A DNA stretch of 64,000 nt from Hoylesella marshii DSM 16973 = JCM 13450 (GTDB taxonomy: Bacteria > Bacteroidota > Bacteroidia > Bacteroidales > Bacteroidaceae), in assembly GCF_000146675.1 (NCBI RefSeq), contig NZ_GL397214.1:2003604-2067603 (forward strand), given 5' to 3'. This document shows, in pieces, positions 33,471-42,981 of this stretch. The notes beneath the pieces were generated by a model. It searched no databases. It was not told where the DNA came from and saw nothing but the letters and a program-made list of their open reading frames with translations. Numbering within the stretch: the stretch's first letter is position 1; each line of letters begins with the position of its first letter. Made by a program: the position numbers and the translations under genes.

Positions 33471-34715
33471 ATGAGAATAGACATCGACCGATACCGAGAA
33501 ATCTTAGACACACTGTCGAGAAACAAAAGCCGTAGTTTCCTGACAGGTTTCGGTGTGTTCTGGGGTGTCTTTATGTTGGTGGCATTGGTGGGCGGCGGAA
33601 ATGGATTGAAAGAATTGCTTTCCAACACCTTTCAGGGCTTTGCCACCAACTCGGCGATGATATGGGAACGGCCTACCACAAAGTCTTATAAAGGCTTTAG
33701 GAAAGGAAGAACGTGGAGTATGGTGTACAGTGATGTGGCCAGACTGAAGGAACAAGTACCCGAGTTGGATGTGGTAACACCCGTATTGCCCAATTGGGAC
33801 AGGACGGCCGCTTTCAACGACAAGAAAGAAACCTGTAATATCAAAGGATTGCTGCCTTCTTATCAACTCGTGGAAGCTCCGCGAATGTTCTACGGAAGGT
33901 ATCTGAATGACATGGATATGCAGCAGAAACGCAAGGTCTGCGTTTTGGGTAAGAAAGTCTATAAGACGCTTTTCCCGGGCGGAGGAGACCCTTGCGGACA
34001 GATGATACGGGTGGATTCCACCTATTATAATATAGTGGGCGTAGATTATAGCGAAGGCAACATGAACATCGACGGCAGCGCTCAAGAGGCCATTACCATA
34101 CCGCTGCCCGTCATGCAGCAAGTCTATCATAAGGGCGATACTGTGCATTTAATCTGCGTTACGGCAAAGCCGGGCGTCGTGATGAGCAAGATTTCGCCCC
34201 ATATGCGTGAGGTAATAGCTCGCGCCCACATAGTAGATCCCACCGACGAGAAAAGCATTATGGTGTTCAACTCTGAGGTTCTGTTCGGTATGTTGGACAG
34301 TTTATTCGATGGAGTGAACTTTCTTATCTGGTTAGTAGGCCTCGGTACGCTGTTTGCAGGTGCCATCGGCGTGTCTAATATCATGATGGTGACGGTTCGA
34401 GAACGCACTTCGGAAATCGGAATACGTCGTGCCATAGGAGCTACTCCGCGAATGATATTAGGTCAAATCATCAGCGAAAGCATGGTTCTGACTGCTGTTG
34501 CGGGTATGAGCGGCATACTTTTCGCGGTCATCATCCTGCAACTTTTAGAGATGGGAAACACGTCCGACGGCATCGTTTCGGCACATTTTCAAGTGAAATT
34601 CTGGACTGCTCTCGGTGCATTGGCTTTGCTCGGCCTACTTGGTAGCTTAGCCGGTTTAGCCCCCGCGCTTAGAGCCATGAGCATCAAACCTGTGGATGCC
34701 ATGAGAGATGAGTAA
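33471..34715 (+). CDS. MacB-type ABC permease 2
   Basis: A 414-residue paralogue of the preceding permease, sharing SFLTGFGVFWGVFMLVALVG at the N terminus, the large periplasmic domain, and IGVSNIMMVTVRERTSEIGIRRAIGA in the C-terminal FtsX part. The two probably form a heterodimer. The frame is open back to 33387 but that lies inside the first permease gene; the ATG at 33471, 16 bases after it, gives the aligned start MRIDIDRYREILDTL. Its stop overlaps the frame of the next gene. Confidence 0.9.
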   Translation: MRIDIDRYREILDTLSRNKSRSFLTGFGVFWGVFMLVALVGGGNGLKELLSNTFQGFATNSAMIWERPTTKSYKGFRKGRTWSMVYSDVARLKEQVPELDVVTPVLPNWDRTAAFNDKKETCNIKGLLPSYQLVEAPRMFYGRYLNDMDMQQKRKVCVLGKKVYKTLFPGGGDPCGQMIRVDSTYYNIVGVDYSEGNMNIDGSAQEAITIPLPVMQQVYHKGDTVHLICVTAKPGVVMSKISPHMREVIARAHIVDPTDEKSIMVFNSEVLFGMLDSLFDGVNFLIWLVGLGTLFAGAIGVSNIMMVTVRERTSEIGIRRAIGATPRMILGQIISESMVLTAVAGMSGILFAVIILQLLEMGNTSDGIVSAHFQVKFWTALGALALLGLLGSLAGLAPALRAMSIKPVDAMRDE

Positions 34716-34773
34716 CCATACAACAGATACAAAGCAACGTATAAAACAAGAAAAAGATATAAACAAAAACGAT

Positions 34774-35889
34774 ATGAAGCGCTATTTGAAGTTTATAGTG
34801 GCAGGAATTATTGCCTTTCTCTTTATCGGCATGTTCGTGTTTCTTTATCAGAAGTCACAGCCGCAACCAGTGATTTACGAGGAATTTGTGCCTAAAATCG
34901 GCGACATCAGCAAGACAACAGTGATTACAGGCAAAATAGAACCTCGCAACGAAGTGAATGTGAAGCCGCAGGTTTCAGGCATTATCACCGACATTTACAA
35001 AGAGGCCGGCCAATATGTGCAGCAAGGTGAGGTCATTGCAAAGGTGAAAGTAATACCCGATATGGCGCAGTTGAGTGCAGCCGAGGCCAGAGTTCGTCTG
35101 GCGGAAATCAATCTCAAACAGGCTAAAAAGGAACATGAAAGGGAGAAAGCGCTGTTCGACAAAGGGCTGGTAAGTGCCGATGAATATGAAAAAATACGGC
35201 AGACATATCGCCAAACGCTTGAAGAACACTCTGCCGCAAAAGACAATTTGCAGGTTGTCCGCGATGGAGTTTCGTCGAGCAATGCCAGCGCCAGCTCGAC
35301 GTTAGTTCGTTCCACTATCTCCGGAATCATATTGGATATACCCGTGAAGGTGGGCAATTCGGTGATTTTAAGCAACACTTTCAACGACGGAACCACGATT
35401 GCGAGTGTGGCCAACATGAACGATCTCATATTCAGAGGTAATATTGATGAGACTGAAGTGGGGCAGTTGGTGCCCGGCATGCAGATGAAGATTACCATCG
35501 GAGCTTTGCAAAATCTGCATTTCGACGCAGCTTTGGAATATATATCTCCTAAAGCCGTAGAGAGCAACGGTGCCAACCAATTTGAAATAAAGGCAGCTGT
35601 AAAAGTGCTGAAAGGCAGCAACATCAGGTCGGGATATAGTGCCACTGCTCAAATTGTCTTAGCCAGCGCCCGACAGGTGCTGACCGTTCCCGAGAGCGCC
35701 ATTGAGTTCAGTGGTAACGATACCTATGTATATATTATAAAAGGTACGGGCGAAAAGAAGACGTTTGACCGTCGGAAAGTGATTACAGGCTTAAGTGATG
35801 GCTTGAAAATACAGATAAAGAGGGGTCTGACGGCTAAGGACAGAGTGCGTGGTCCTAAAGTAGTGAAAGAAACCAACGACAGCAATTAA
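34774..35889 (+). CDS. Membrane-fusion (periplasmic adaptor) protein
   Basis: A 371-residue HlyD/MacA-type adaptor linking the ABC permeases to an outer-membrane channel. It has one N-terminal membrane anchor (about 6-24), a first barrel/lipoyl half (VNVKPQVSGIITDIYKEAGQYVQQGEVIAKV), an alpha-helical hairpin (about 95-165, KQAKKEHEREKALFDKGLVSADEYEK), and the second lipoyl half and barrel (STISGIILDIPVKVGNSV). Start 34774 is chosen over the frame limit at 34708 because the latter overlaps the permease gene. No outer-membrane factor follows, so a TolC-like protein encoded elsewhere must be used. Confidence 0.9.
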   Translation: MKRYLKFIVAGIIAFLFIGMFVFLYQKSQPQPVIYEEFVPKIGDISKTTVITGKIEPRNEVNVKPQVSGIITDIYKEAGQYVQQGEVIAKVKVIPDMAQLSAAEARVRLAEINLKQAKKEHEREKALFDKGLVSADEYEKIRQTYRQTLEEHSAAKDNLQVVRDGVSSSNASASSTLVRSTISGIILDIPVKVGNSVILSNTFNDGTTIASVANMNDLIFRGNIDETEVGQLVPGMQMKITIGALQNLHFDAALEYISPKAVESNGANQFEIKAAVKVLKGSNIRSGYSATAQIVLASARQVLTVPESAIEFSGNDTYVYIIKGTGEKKTFDRRKVITGLSDGLKIQIKRGLTAKDRVRGPKVVKETNDSN

Positions 35890-35904
35890 TACTATACAAC
35901 AACT

Positions 35905-38358
35905 ATGAAAGCAATGAAAATCTTACTGTTGGCAACAGCATGGGCACTTGTTTCGCCTATCGCCGCTGCCGACCTGCCGGTGCGTAACTATCGTTATGCC
36001 GGTCCGTTTGTGGTGAAAACACCCGTGATGATTGACAGTCTGAACCTTGAAGGGAAACGTTTCGACCCCGAAATGCTGCTCAATGCCACGCTCGACCTTT
36101 CTCTTGCCAACAACGGGAAGACCGTTTCTGCCCCTTTGGCACCCGCCTGTGATGCGCCGTTCGCCCTGCATTTGTTGCAGTTCGACGTACAGAACACCGT
36201 CTATAGAAAGGTAGGTATCAGCGTGAAAGGCATGAAGCATTACACGCTTTACGTAGATGGAAAGGAAAGCAATGGCAGCGACGTGGCTTTACTGCCTATG
36301 ACCCATTGCATTACTATCAAATATCTCTCGCAACGCGGGCAGACCGATTCGCTCGATGTAAAGCTCTCCGGAGCCGATGATGCCTTAACGTTGGTCAGCG
36401 GGAAAGAGCGCCTTTATACGCTTCTCGACGTGCTCAACGGGAAACAGTACTCCGCTACATCCATCTCGCCAACAGGCCGTTATCTTACCACTTGCTACTA
36501 CGACCGCGATAAAAGCGGAACAGCCAACTATCTATGGCGTATCACCGACCTGCGAACGGGCAACATCGTAAAGGAAAGCGACCAATCTCTTTCGTGGATG
36601 CCCCATAGCGACCGCTACTACACAATGCAGCGAACAGACGATGGGCGACAGCTCACTGTGACCGATATTGTCAGCGGTAAGGAGACTGTTCTTGCCAAAA
36701 ATATACCTGAAGGCACGGTAACGCTCTCGCCGAACGCCGACTATCTGGTTATCTCCACAATGGAAGAAGGAGCAAAAGAAGACCCGGATATCTATCAAAT
36801 TGTGGAACCCGACGACCGGCAACCCGGCTGGAGAAACCGTAGCAAGCTGTCTCTCTTCGATGTAAAGACCGGCCTGCTCCAACCGCTTACTTACGGTCAT
36901 CACAACGTTTGGTTACAAGACATCTCCGAAGATGGCAGATACTTGCTGCTCATGACATCCCACAGCCGCCTCACGAAGCGACCGACCACCCTTTCGTCGC
37001 TGCTCCGTCTCGATGTGAAAACACTGCAAGCCGATACATTGGTGGCAGATGACGGCTTTTTGAGTCAGGCCTTTTTCTCGCCCGACGGCAAGCAAATCGG
37101 CATTGTAGGCTCACCCGAGGCATTCAACGGGATAGGTAAGAACGTGCCGGAAGGTATGACTCCCAGCAATTACGACCATCAGTTATTCACCCTCGATGTG
37201 GCCACCCGACGCGTGAAAGCACTCACCAAATATTTCAATCCCAGCGTCAGTTCCTGTTCATGGAGCAATGCCGACGGGCAGATATACTTCACTGCGATGG
37301 ATAGAGACTATGTTCATTTGTTCCGTGCGAACCCTTCTACGGGCAAGATTGTGCAGATTCCTACGGCCGAAGAGTTCGTTTCGGGCTTCCATCTCTCATC
37401 CCGTTCGCCCATGGCAGCGTGGTTCGGCGAGAGTGTCTCTAACTCCGACCGCCTTTATTTGCTGAATATGAAGACGCAGAAGAGCAGTCTTATCGAAGAC
37501 CTCAGCAAGCAACGGCTCGAAGGAGTGACATTGGGAACGTGTCGCCCGTATGACTTTGTGACCTCCAGAGGTGACACCATTTCCGCCCGTTACTATCTTC
37601 CGCCCCATTTCGATGCGAAGAAGAAGTATCCCATGATTGTCTATTATTATGGCGGTTGCTGGCCTACGAGCCGTGCATTCAAGAACGGTTATCCCGCCAA
37701 CGTTTACACCGCACAGGATTATGTGATGCTGATTATCAATCCAAGTGGTGCCGCCGGCTTCGGGCAGGCATTCTCTGCACGTCATGTCAACACCGCCGGA
37801 CGGGGCGTTGCCGAAGATATCATAGACGTGACGAAAGGCTTTTTGCGCGAACATGCTTACGTAGACAGCAAGAAAGTGGGCTGTATCGGGGCATCGTATG
37901 GCGGCTTTATGACGCAATACCTACAGACACAGACCGACATTTTCGCAGCAGCTATCTCTCACGCAGGTATCAGCGACCACGCCAGCTATTGGGGAGAAGG
38001 TTATTGGGGCTATTCTTACAGTGAGACATCCATGGCCAACAGTTATCCGTGGACAGACAAAGAACTCTTTGTCAACCAAAGTCCGTTGTTCAATGTAGAC
38101 AAGATTCATACGCCGATACTTTTCCTTCACGGCAATGCAGACACAAATGTACCCATCGGCGAGAGCATCCAGATGTTCAATGCCTTGAAGCTCTTGGGAC
38201 GCGAAACGGCCTTTGTGGTGGTGGATAAAGAAAACCATATCATCAGCGATTACCACAAACGAATCAAATGGCAGAATACTATCTTCGCTTGGTTTGCCAA
38301 ATATCTGAAGGGTGATAACACGTGGTGGGATGCCCTCTACCCGTCTAAAACACTTTAA
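35905..38358 (+). CDS. Exported S9 family prolyl oligopeptidase/dipeptidyl peptidase
   Basis: An 817-residue serine peptidase. Signal peptide at the N terminus (MKILLLATAWALVSPIAAA), a long beta-propeller-like region (about 170-530, with repeated blades such as GRYLTTCYYD and DGRYLLLMTSHS), and a C-terminal alpha/beta hydrolase domain. The catalytic triad is readable: Ser in GASYGGFMTQ (about 655), Asp in HGNADTNVPIGES (about 748), His in DKENHIIS (about 780). It probably releases dipeptides or cleaves after proline in the periplasm. It starts 15 bases after the adaptor gene, so it may be part of the ABC transcript. Confidence 0.9.
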   Translation: MKAMKILLLATAWALVSPIAAADLPVRNYRYAGPFVVKTPVMIDSLNLEGKRFDPEMLLNATLDLSLANNGKTVSAPLAPACDAPFALHLLQFDVQNTVYRKVGISVKGMKHYTLYVDGKESNGSDVALLPMTHCITIKYLSQRGQTDSLDVKLSGADDALTLVSGKERLYTLLDVLNGKQYSATSISPTGRYLTTCYYDRDKSGTANYLWRITDLRTGNIVKESDQSLSWMPHSDRYYTMQRTDDGRQLTVTDIVSGKETVLAKNIPEGTVTLSPNADYLVISTMEEGAKEDPDIYQIVEPDDRQPGWRNRSKLSLFDVKTGLLQPLTYGHHNVWLQDISEDGRYLLLMTSHSRLTKRPTTLSSLLRLDVKTLQADTLVADDGFLSQAFFSPDGKQIGIVGSPEAFNGIGKNVPEGMTPSNYDHQLFTLDVATRRVKALTKYFNPSVSSCSWSNADGQIYFTAMDRDYVHLFRANPSTGKIVQIPTAEEFVSGFHLSSRSPMAAWFGESVSNSDRLYLLNMKTQKSSLIEDLSKQRLEGVTLGTCRPYDFVTSRGDTISARYYLPPHFDAKKKYPMIVYYYGGCWPTSRAFKNGYPANVYTAQDYVMLIINPSGAAGFGQAFSARHVNTAGRGVAEDIIDVTKGFLREHAYVDSKKVGCIGASYGGFMTQYLQTQTDIFAAAISHAGISDHASYWGEGYWGYSYSETSMANSYPWTDKELFVNQSPLFNVDKIHTPILFLHGNADTNVPIGESIQMFNALKLLGRETAFVVVDKENHIISDYHKRIKWQNTIFAWFAKYLKGDNTWWDALYPSKTL

Positions 38359-38402
38359 TACGAAAGCTCCCGACGGCTTGTTGCACCGTGTGGAGCCCCC
38401 CT

Positions 38403-38445
38403 TGTCTTACCCTCGGTCATATAGAGGGTGAGACATGGTTTTCAG
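38403..38445 (+). terminator. Terminator after the ABC/S9 operon
   Basis: 12-bp arms 38403-38414 (TGTCTTACCCTC) and 38424-38435 with one G-T pair, a 9-base loop, then TGGTTTTC. It is 44 bases past the stop codon. Confidence 0.7.
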
Positions 38446-38531
38446 AAAGCTAAGCTATCAGGCTGTTGAAGCATAGCTTTGAGCGTGCAGGAGCTATGCT
38501 TTTACGCCGTCAAAGCATAGCTCTTTCATAC
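38444..38531. repeat. R2 box array, locus 3
   Basis: Four boxes at about 38445, 38468, 38490 and 38512, again on a 22-base period. The first is degraded (AAAGCTAAGCTAT), the second is AAGCATAGCTTT, the third GGAGCTATGCTTTT and the fourth AAAGCATAGCTC. Directly follows the S9 gene terminator and ends 54 bases before the AGCS gene. Confidence 0.8.
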
Positions 38532-38584
38532 AACCCGCTATACGGGTGATTCTCAACAACTTATCAACGAAAAAATAATACTGT

Positions 38585-39982
38585 ATGTTAGAAAAGCTAT
38601 TGGCACAAACCAACGATGTGCTTTGGTCGTATGTATTGGTCACGTTGCTGGTGTGTTGCGCCGTTTACTTTACGTTCCGAACCCGTTTTGTGCAGTTTCG
38701 CATGTTGCGGGAGATGGTTCGTTTGTTAGGCGATGCTGTGCCTTCTACCGGTAAGGCGAAAACGCATCACGTGTCATCGTTTCAAGCTTTCATGGTCTCT
38801 CTTGCTTCCCGTGTGGGTACGGGCAATCTTGCAGGTGTGGCAACGGCCATTACCGTAGGCGGCCCGGGTGCTGTTTTCTGGATGTGGGTGATAGCCCTAA
38901 TGGGTTCGGCCACCGCTTTTGTAGAGTCAACTCTTGCCCAATTGTATAAGCGAAAGGCAAAAGACTCGTTCATCGGAGGCCCTGCTTACTATATGCTCCA
39001 CGGGCTCGGGCAGCGTTGGATGGGTGTGCTCTTTGCCGTACTCATCAGTATCACGTTCGGCATGGCTTACAATTCGGTGCAGAGCAACACCATTACAGCG
39101 GCATGGATGAAAGCTTTCGATGTGGATGCACTGTGGATGGGGATTGTGCTTACTGCCTCTACATTGGCTATTATCTTTGGAGGCATCCACCGGATAGCGA
39201 AAATCAGCGAGGCTATCGTGCCCATCATGGCGCTCACTTACATTTTTTTGGCACTCGTGATGATAGTGATGAACATTACAAAAGTACCCGATGTATTGTT
39301 CGCCATTGTGGAAGATGCTTTCGGTTGGCATCAGGCCGTGGGCGGAGGATTGGGCGCCACCGTGATGCAAGGAATCAAACGAGGCCTTTTCAGCAATGAA
39401 GCGGGAGAGGGTTCGGCACCCAATGTGGCTGCCACGGCTTACGTAACCCACCCTGTAAAGCAAGGACTGATACAGGCCTTGGGCGTATTTACCGATACGT
39501 TGCTTATCTGTTCGTGTACCGCTTTCATTATTCTTGTGAGCGGCGTGCATACCCGTGGCAACTTCGATGGCATACAACTCACGCAAGAGGCCTTGTCTAC
39601 GCAGATAGGCGGGCTGGGCAACGTGTTTATCGCCATTATGATTCTGATGTTTGCTTTCAGTAGTATCATCGGCAATTACTATTACGGCGAGGCCAACATA
39701 CGTTTCATTACGCAGCGTCGTTGGGTGCTGGATGCTTATCGAGTGGTGGTCGGCGTGATGGTGATGTGGGGTGCGATGATGTCTTTAGACTTAGCTTGGA
39801 GCTTGGCTGACCTGATGATGGCGCTCATCACATTTTGCAATCTCGTGGCCATTGTCTTGCTGTTCAGGCAGGTGTCGTTCCTCTTGAAAGACTATAGGGC
39901 ACAGAAACGGGCAGGCATGAAAGACCCTACATTCTCGAAAGAACAGATGCCCGACATCAAAGACCGATTGGATGCTTGGTAA
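38585..39982 (+). CDS. AGCS family sodium:amino-acid symporter
   Basis: A 465-residue polytopic inner-membrane protein of the alanine/glycine:cation symporter family, importing small neutral amino acids with sodium. Family signatures are SLASRVGTGNLAGVATAITVGGPGAVFWMW near residues 76-105 and KRGLFSNEAGEGSAPNVAATAYVTHPVKQG in the middle. About eleven hydrophobic segments. The start (MLEKLLAQTNDVLWSYVLVTLL) is at the family's usual distance from the first membrane segment. Alone between an R2 array and a good terminator. Confidence 0.9.
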   Translation: MLEKLLAQTNDVLWSYVLVTLLVCCAVYFTFRTRFVQFRMLREMVRLLGDAVPSTGKAKTHHVSSFQAFMVSLASRVGTGNLAGVATAITVGGPGAVFWMWVIALMGSATAFVESTLAQLYKRKAKDSFIGGPAYYMLHGLGQRWMGVLFAVLISITFGMAYNSVQSNTITAAWMKAFDVDALWMGIVLTASTLAIIFGGIHRIAKISEAIVPIMALTYIFLALVMIVMNITKVPDVLFAIVEDAFGWHQAVGGGLGATVMQGIKRGLFSNEAGEGSAPNVAATAYVTHPVKQGLIQALGVFTDTLLICSCTAFIILVSGVHTRGNFDGIQLTQEALSTQIGGLGNVFIAIMILMFAFSSIIGNYYYGEANIRFITQRRWVLDAYRVVVGVMVMWGAMMSLDLAWSLADLMMALITFCNLVAIVLLFRQVSFLLKDYRAQKRAGMKDPTFSKEQMPDIKDRLDAW

Positions 39983-40027
39983 GACCGACGGGCGATGATG
40001 CCTGCATCGGTTTGTGATGAATGAAAA

Positions 40028-40062
40028 AAGAGCTTTCTCCGTTGTGGGGAAAGCTCTTCTGT
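40028..40062 (+). terminator. Terminator after the symporter gene
   Basis: Perfect 10-bp arms AAGAGCTTTC (40028-40037) and GAAAGCTCTT (40049-40058) with an 11-base loop, flanked by A-rich and T-rich bases. Could serve the converging phosphatase gene too. Confidence 0.75.
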
Positions 40063-40242
40063 TTATCCTAAACCGCTCATGAGAGGCTATGCAGATTTTG
40101 TTGGATTGTCGTTCAGAGGGTTTGCCGTCTTGTCGAAAGTGTAGCGGACTACGTCGGGAAAGGGCGGTAGGCAAGATGTCGACAAGCGAATAAAAGATGG
40201 CAGGAAGCCATGTCATCTATATAAAAATGGTCAATAAGCGGT

Positions 40243-41547
40243 CTAATGAACGATTGGGGATGATGGCTCGTAGTCGTTGAGTTTCTTCAAGAAGAAGTCT
40301 TTGAAATCCTTCCAATGATAATAAGGAGCGATGTCGGTTTTCAGTGGCAGCGAGGCTTCATCTTCGTTGAGAAGCACTTTAAAGATAACATCTTTGTCGG
40401 CTAAGCTGCGCCGATAAAACACGAACTGAATGTTGCAGGCCATTGGAAATATCTCGTAGTTGCGCCAACCGCTTTTATCCAACTGTTCGAGGTCTTCTAT
40501 TTGTTGACCGAAACCGTTGAGGTCGAGCAGGCAGGTCAGCGGCATTACCATCGTGTCATGTCCATAACGGAGGGTTGCCCCCGGATGTTCAAGCGCCATG
40601 CAGCTATCGGCCTCGTGGATGATGCGACGCAACAGACGACGTTGGGAGTAAGGCTGCTTGGCACCGTTGAGTGGCGATGCGCCATAGTTGATATACCACC
40701 ACGCGTTGCGAGGCAACCAGTTTTCGTAGATTTCCTCGTCGGTGAAGAGGTCGTAGAGCGACAATTGGTGGCGTAACTCTGTGCTCTGCACGTTGGAAGC
40801 CATCTTAAAGAGGGCGTAGTTCATGTATCTGCCGTAGCCTTTCTTTGCCCAATAAGTGTCGTCATTAAAGATTTCACGCATGACGCGCTCGTGTTTGTCG
40901 TGGCGATCGTAGAACGTATCGAAGGCCTTTCGTGCCTTTTCGGGCATACGTTGCTTAAACAGCAAGGTGTCGTTGAAGTTCATGTAATACATGTCATGCA
41001 TGCTTGCATCGTGGGAAATGCGGAGATGAGGGTTGAGCCGGCTAAGTTCTTGCAGGGCGTTCTCCATGGAGAGGATGCACCGTATCACAATGGTGCTCTT
41101 GGCATCTACGTGTACGTTGCCCTGAAAGATTTGCGGGAATCGCTTAAACATACGTCGGGCAATCTCTTGATGCTGCTGTGCACCGCGTAAAGTAAGCTCT
41201 CCGTCGCGGCTGAGTGCTTCTTCCCGAATCATCCGTACTTTGCGAAGCACCTCTTTCCCCTTAGCAGTGAGCTTGCCGAGGCTGTCGGCTTTCAGCAACT
41301 CGAAGTAAGGTTTGTCGTAGTCTGCGGTACCGATAAGGTAACGGGAGCCATGCCTTCCGTAGTGGCTGAGATAGAAAGGTTGATATCCGGCAGGAGCTTT
41401 TGTGAGCATGGCCTTGTGGGGTCCCGGATATGCCACATAGTTGCTGCCTGAGAGTGTGCGGTCTCGTTTGAAGTCTTCTTTGGCTTTCTGTGCGTAGAAA
41501 GCCATCGGTAAGAGCATGAACAAGAGTAAGAAAATCGGTCTTTTCAT
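40243..41547 (-). CDS. Exported histidine-type phosphatase
   Basis: A 434-residue branch 2 histidine phosphatase (acid phosphatase/phytase/MINPP-like). It has a signal peptide (IFLLLFMLLPMAFYAQ) and the phosphohistidine motif in LSHYGRHGSRYLIG (RHGxR, about residue 52). A C-terminal catalytic HD pair is seen in LRYGHDTMVMPLTCLL. It should release phosphate from phosphoesters, perhaps inositol phosphates, in the periplasm or at the surface; the substrate is not predicted. The ATG at 41547 is preferred to the frame limit at 41661 because the signal peptide begins there and a complete promoter lies between. Confidence 0.87.
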   Translation of the reverse strand: MKRPIFLLLFMLLPMAFYAQKAKEDFKRDRTLSGSNYVAYPGPHKAMLTKAPAGYQPFYLSHYGRHGSRYLIGTADYDKPYFELLKADSLGKLTAKGKEVLRKVRMIREEALSRDGELTLRGAQQHQEIARRMFKRFPQIFQGNVHVDAKSTIVIRCILSMENALQELSRLNPHLRISHDASMHDMYYMNFNDTLLFKQRMPEKARKAFDTFYDRHDKHERVMREIFNDDTYWAKKGYGRYMNYALFKMASNVQSTELRHQLSLYDLFTDEEIYENWLPRNAWWYINYGASPLNGAKQPYSQRRLLRRIIHEADSCMALEHPGATLRYGHDTMVMPLTCLLDLNGFGQQIEDLEQLDKSGWRNYEIFPMACNIQFVFYRRSLADKDVIFKVLLNEDEASLPLKTDIAPYYHWKDFKDFFLKKLNDYEPSSPIVH

Positions 41548-41575
41548 TCTGTTTGAGGTTATGTGAATATAGCTG

Positions 41576-41606
41576 CAAAGGTAGTGGAAATATAGGGAAT
41601 GACAAA
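41576..41606 (-). promoter_or_regulatory. Promoter of the histidine phosphatase gene
   Basis: Minus strand: TTTG (41603-41606), 19-base spacer, TACCTTTG (41576-41583). The start codon at 41547 follows after 28 bases. Confidence 0.75.
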
Positions 41607-41749
41607 ATAAAGACAGGAGGAATCGCGAAGGGACACGGCGGAGAAATGTCGATGACAGCATTTTAAGCCCAATTGGTCATCAGACTGCTCATGACCGATT
41701 GTAGCTTGAAGGAAAAAATGGCTTAAAAGGAACTAAAAGCGAGATAATC

Positions 41750-41780
41750 TTTGGTGATATAAAAAGAAATGACTAATTTT
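41750..41780 (+). promoter_or_regulatory. Promoter of rpmH
   Basis: TTTG (41750-41753), 19-base spacer, TAATTTTG (41773-41780), 47 bases before the rpmH start. A full match to the Bacteroidota consensus, as expected for a ribosomal protein gene. Confidence 0.8.
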
Positions 41781-41827
41781 GCACCCCAAACCATTTGAAT
41801 GAATAACAAATAAAATAGATAAGTAAA

Positions 41828-41983
41828 ATGAAAAGAACATTTCAGCCTCACAACAGAAGAAGAGTGAACAAACACGGCTTCCGCGAGAGAATGGCCACAA
41901 AGAACGGACGTCGCGTATTGGCATCTCGTCGTGCACGAGGACGTAAGAAACTCACCGTTTCCGACGAGCGCCACGGGAAATAA
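41828..41983 (+). CDS. rpmH: 50S ribosomal protein L34
   Basis: A 51-residue, very basic protein of the large ribosomal subunit. It begins [20 protein letters not shown] and continues with [19 protein letters not shown], which is the universal L34 pattern. It is usually near dnaA/rnpA, but in Bacteroidota it commonly stands apart, as here. It has its own strong promoter and a hairpin terminator. Confidence 0.97.
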   Translation: MKRTFQPHNRRRVNKHGFRERMATKNGRRVLASRRARGRKKLTVSDERHGK

Positions 41984-42018
41984 AAGGTGCGTCCGGCGCG
42001 TTTGAAACACAGAAACAT

Positions 42019-42058
42019 GAGGCAGCAGGGATACGTCCTTGGCTGCTTTTGTTTTTAT
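42019..42058 (+). terminator. Terminator after rpmH
   Basis: AGGCAGC and GGCTGCTT pair with a small bulge around a 15-base region, followed by TTGTTTTTA. 36 bases past the rpmH stop. Confidence 0.65.
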
Positions 42059-42105
42059 ACGGAGGGGCAATGACTTGCCGATGATGGAAAATAAACAGGC
42101 ATTTA

Positions 42106-42137
42106 TTTGCTCATTTTTTTGTTTTATCGTATCTTTG
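42106..42137 (+). promoter_or_regulatory. Promoter of the PASTA-rluD-ddl operon
   Basis: TTTG (42106-42109), 20-base spacer, TATCTTTG (42130-42137). The leader to the chosen start at 42289 would be about 145 bases and contains paired arms GAAAGCG/CGCTTTC near 42158 and 42187. Confidence 0.75.
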
Positions 42138-42288
42138 TGGAAAGTAACCGACGCGTAGAAAGCGGTCTCACTGACCGATGTTCCACGCTTTCGGGTAGGC
42201 ATCTCGGTAGCAGCAAAATGGTCGTGTGCCGGTATCTGTCGTGAAAGAGTTGCGCAAATACTCCCAAGACACTCAAAAACAGACAGGC

Positions 42289-42975
42289 ATGAAGTCTTCG
42301 GAATTTGTGGGAAAGTTTAAGAGCAAATACCTTTGGGGCAACATCCTTGCCATGATAGGCGTAGTGTTGTTGTTAGGAGTGGGTGCGAAATATGGTCTTG
42401 ACCTATATACGCATCATGGAGAAGCCATAGCCGTTCCCGCTCTGAGGAGTAAATCGTTTGCCGACGCAAAGAAGATATTGGAGACCATGGGCTTGGAGAT
42501 TGTGGTGTCGGATACGGGCTACGTGAAGACATTACCACCCGACTGCATCCTCGAACAGTCGCCTATAGCCGGCCAGAAAGTAAAGTCGGGGCACATCATC
42601 TATGTGACAGTGAACGCATTGAACTCGCCAACGCTGACCTTACCCGACTTGATTGACAACAGTTCTCTTCGCGAAGCGCAGGCGAAACTCACAGCTATGG
42701 GCTTCAGATTAGGGAACCCCCAATACGTGGCCGGCGAGAAAGATTGGGTCTACGGCATTATTTGCAAGGGCAAACATCTTAATGCCGGCGACCGCGTTTC
42801 TGTGGAAGATTTGCTTGTGATACAAGTGGGGAACGGGGTAAGAGACGATGCCGATTCGGTAGATATCGTTGATCCGATATTTGAAGACAATCATGGGACG
42901 GAACAACCGGACAATAGCGATGTGGACGAATTTGAGGTCGTGACAGGACCGGAGACACCGGGCAAGAAAGGATGA
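42289..42975 (+). CDS. Membrane-anchored PASTA domain protein
   Basis: A 228-residue bitopic protein: short cytoplasmic N terminus, one membrane segment (LAMIGVVLLLGVGAKYGLDLY, about 16-36), then PASTA domains in the periplasm (AVPALRSKSFADAKKILETMGLEI near 47-70; LPDLIDNSSLREAQAKLTAMGFRLG near 119-143, with a partial third) and an acidic tail. PASTA domains bind peptidoglycan fragments. Unlike in Firmicutes and Actinobacteria there is no attached Ser/Thr kinase. The GTG at 42226 would give 21 more residues; the ATG at 42289 is preferred. rluD follows after 6 bases. Confidence 0.85.
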   Translation: MKSSEFVGKFKSKYLWGNILAMIGVVLLLGVGAKYGLDLYTHHGEAIAVPALRSKSFADAKKILETMGLEIVVSDTGYVKTLPPDCILEQSPIAGQKVKSGHIIYVTVNALNSPTLTLPDLIDNSSLREAQAKLTAMGFRLGNPQYVAGEKDWVYGIICKGKHLNAGDRVSVEDLLVIQVGNGVRDDADSVDIVDPIFEDNHGTEQPDNSDVDEFEVVTGPETPGKKG

Positions 42976-42981
42976 GCGAGG

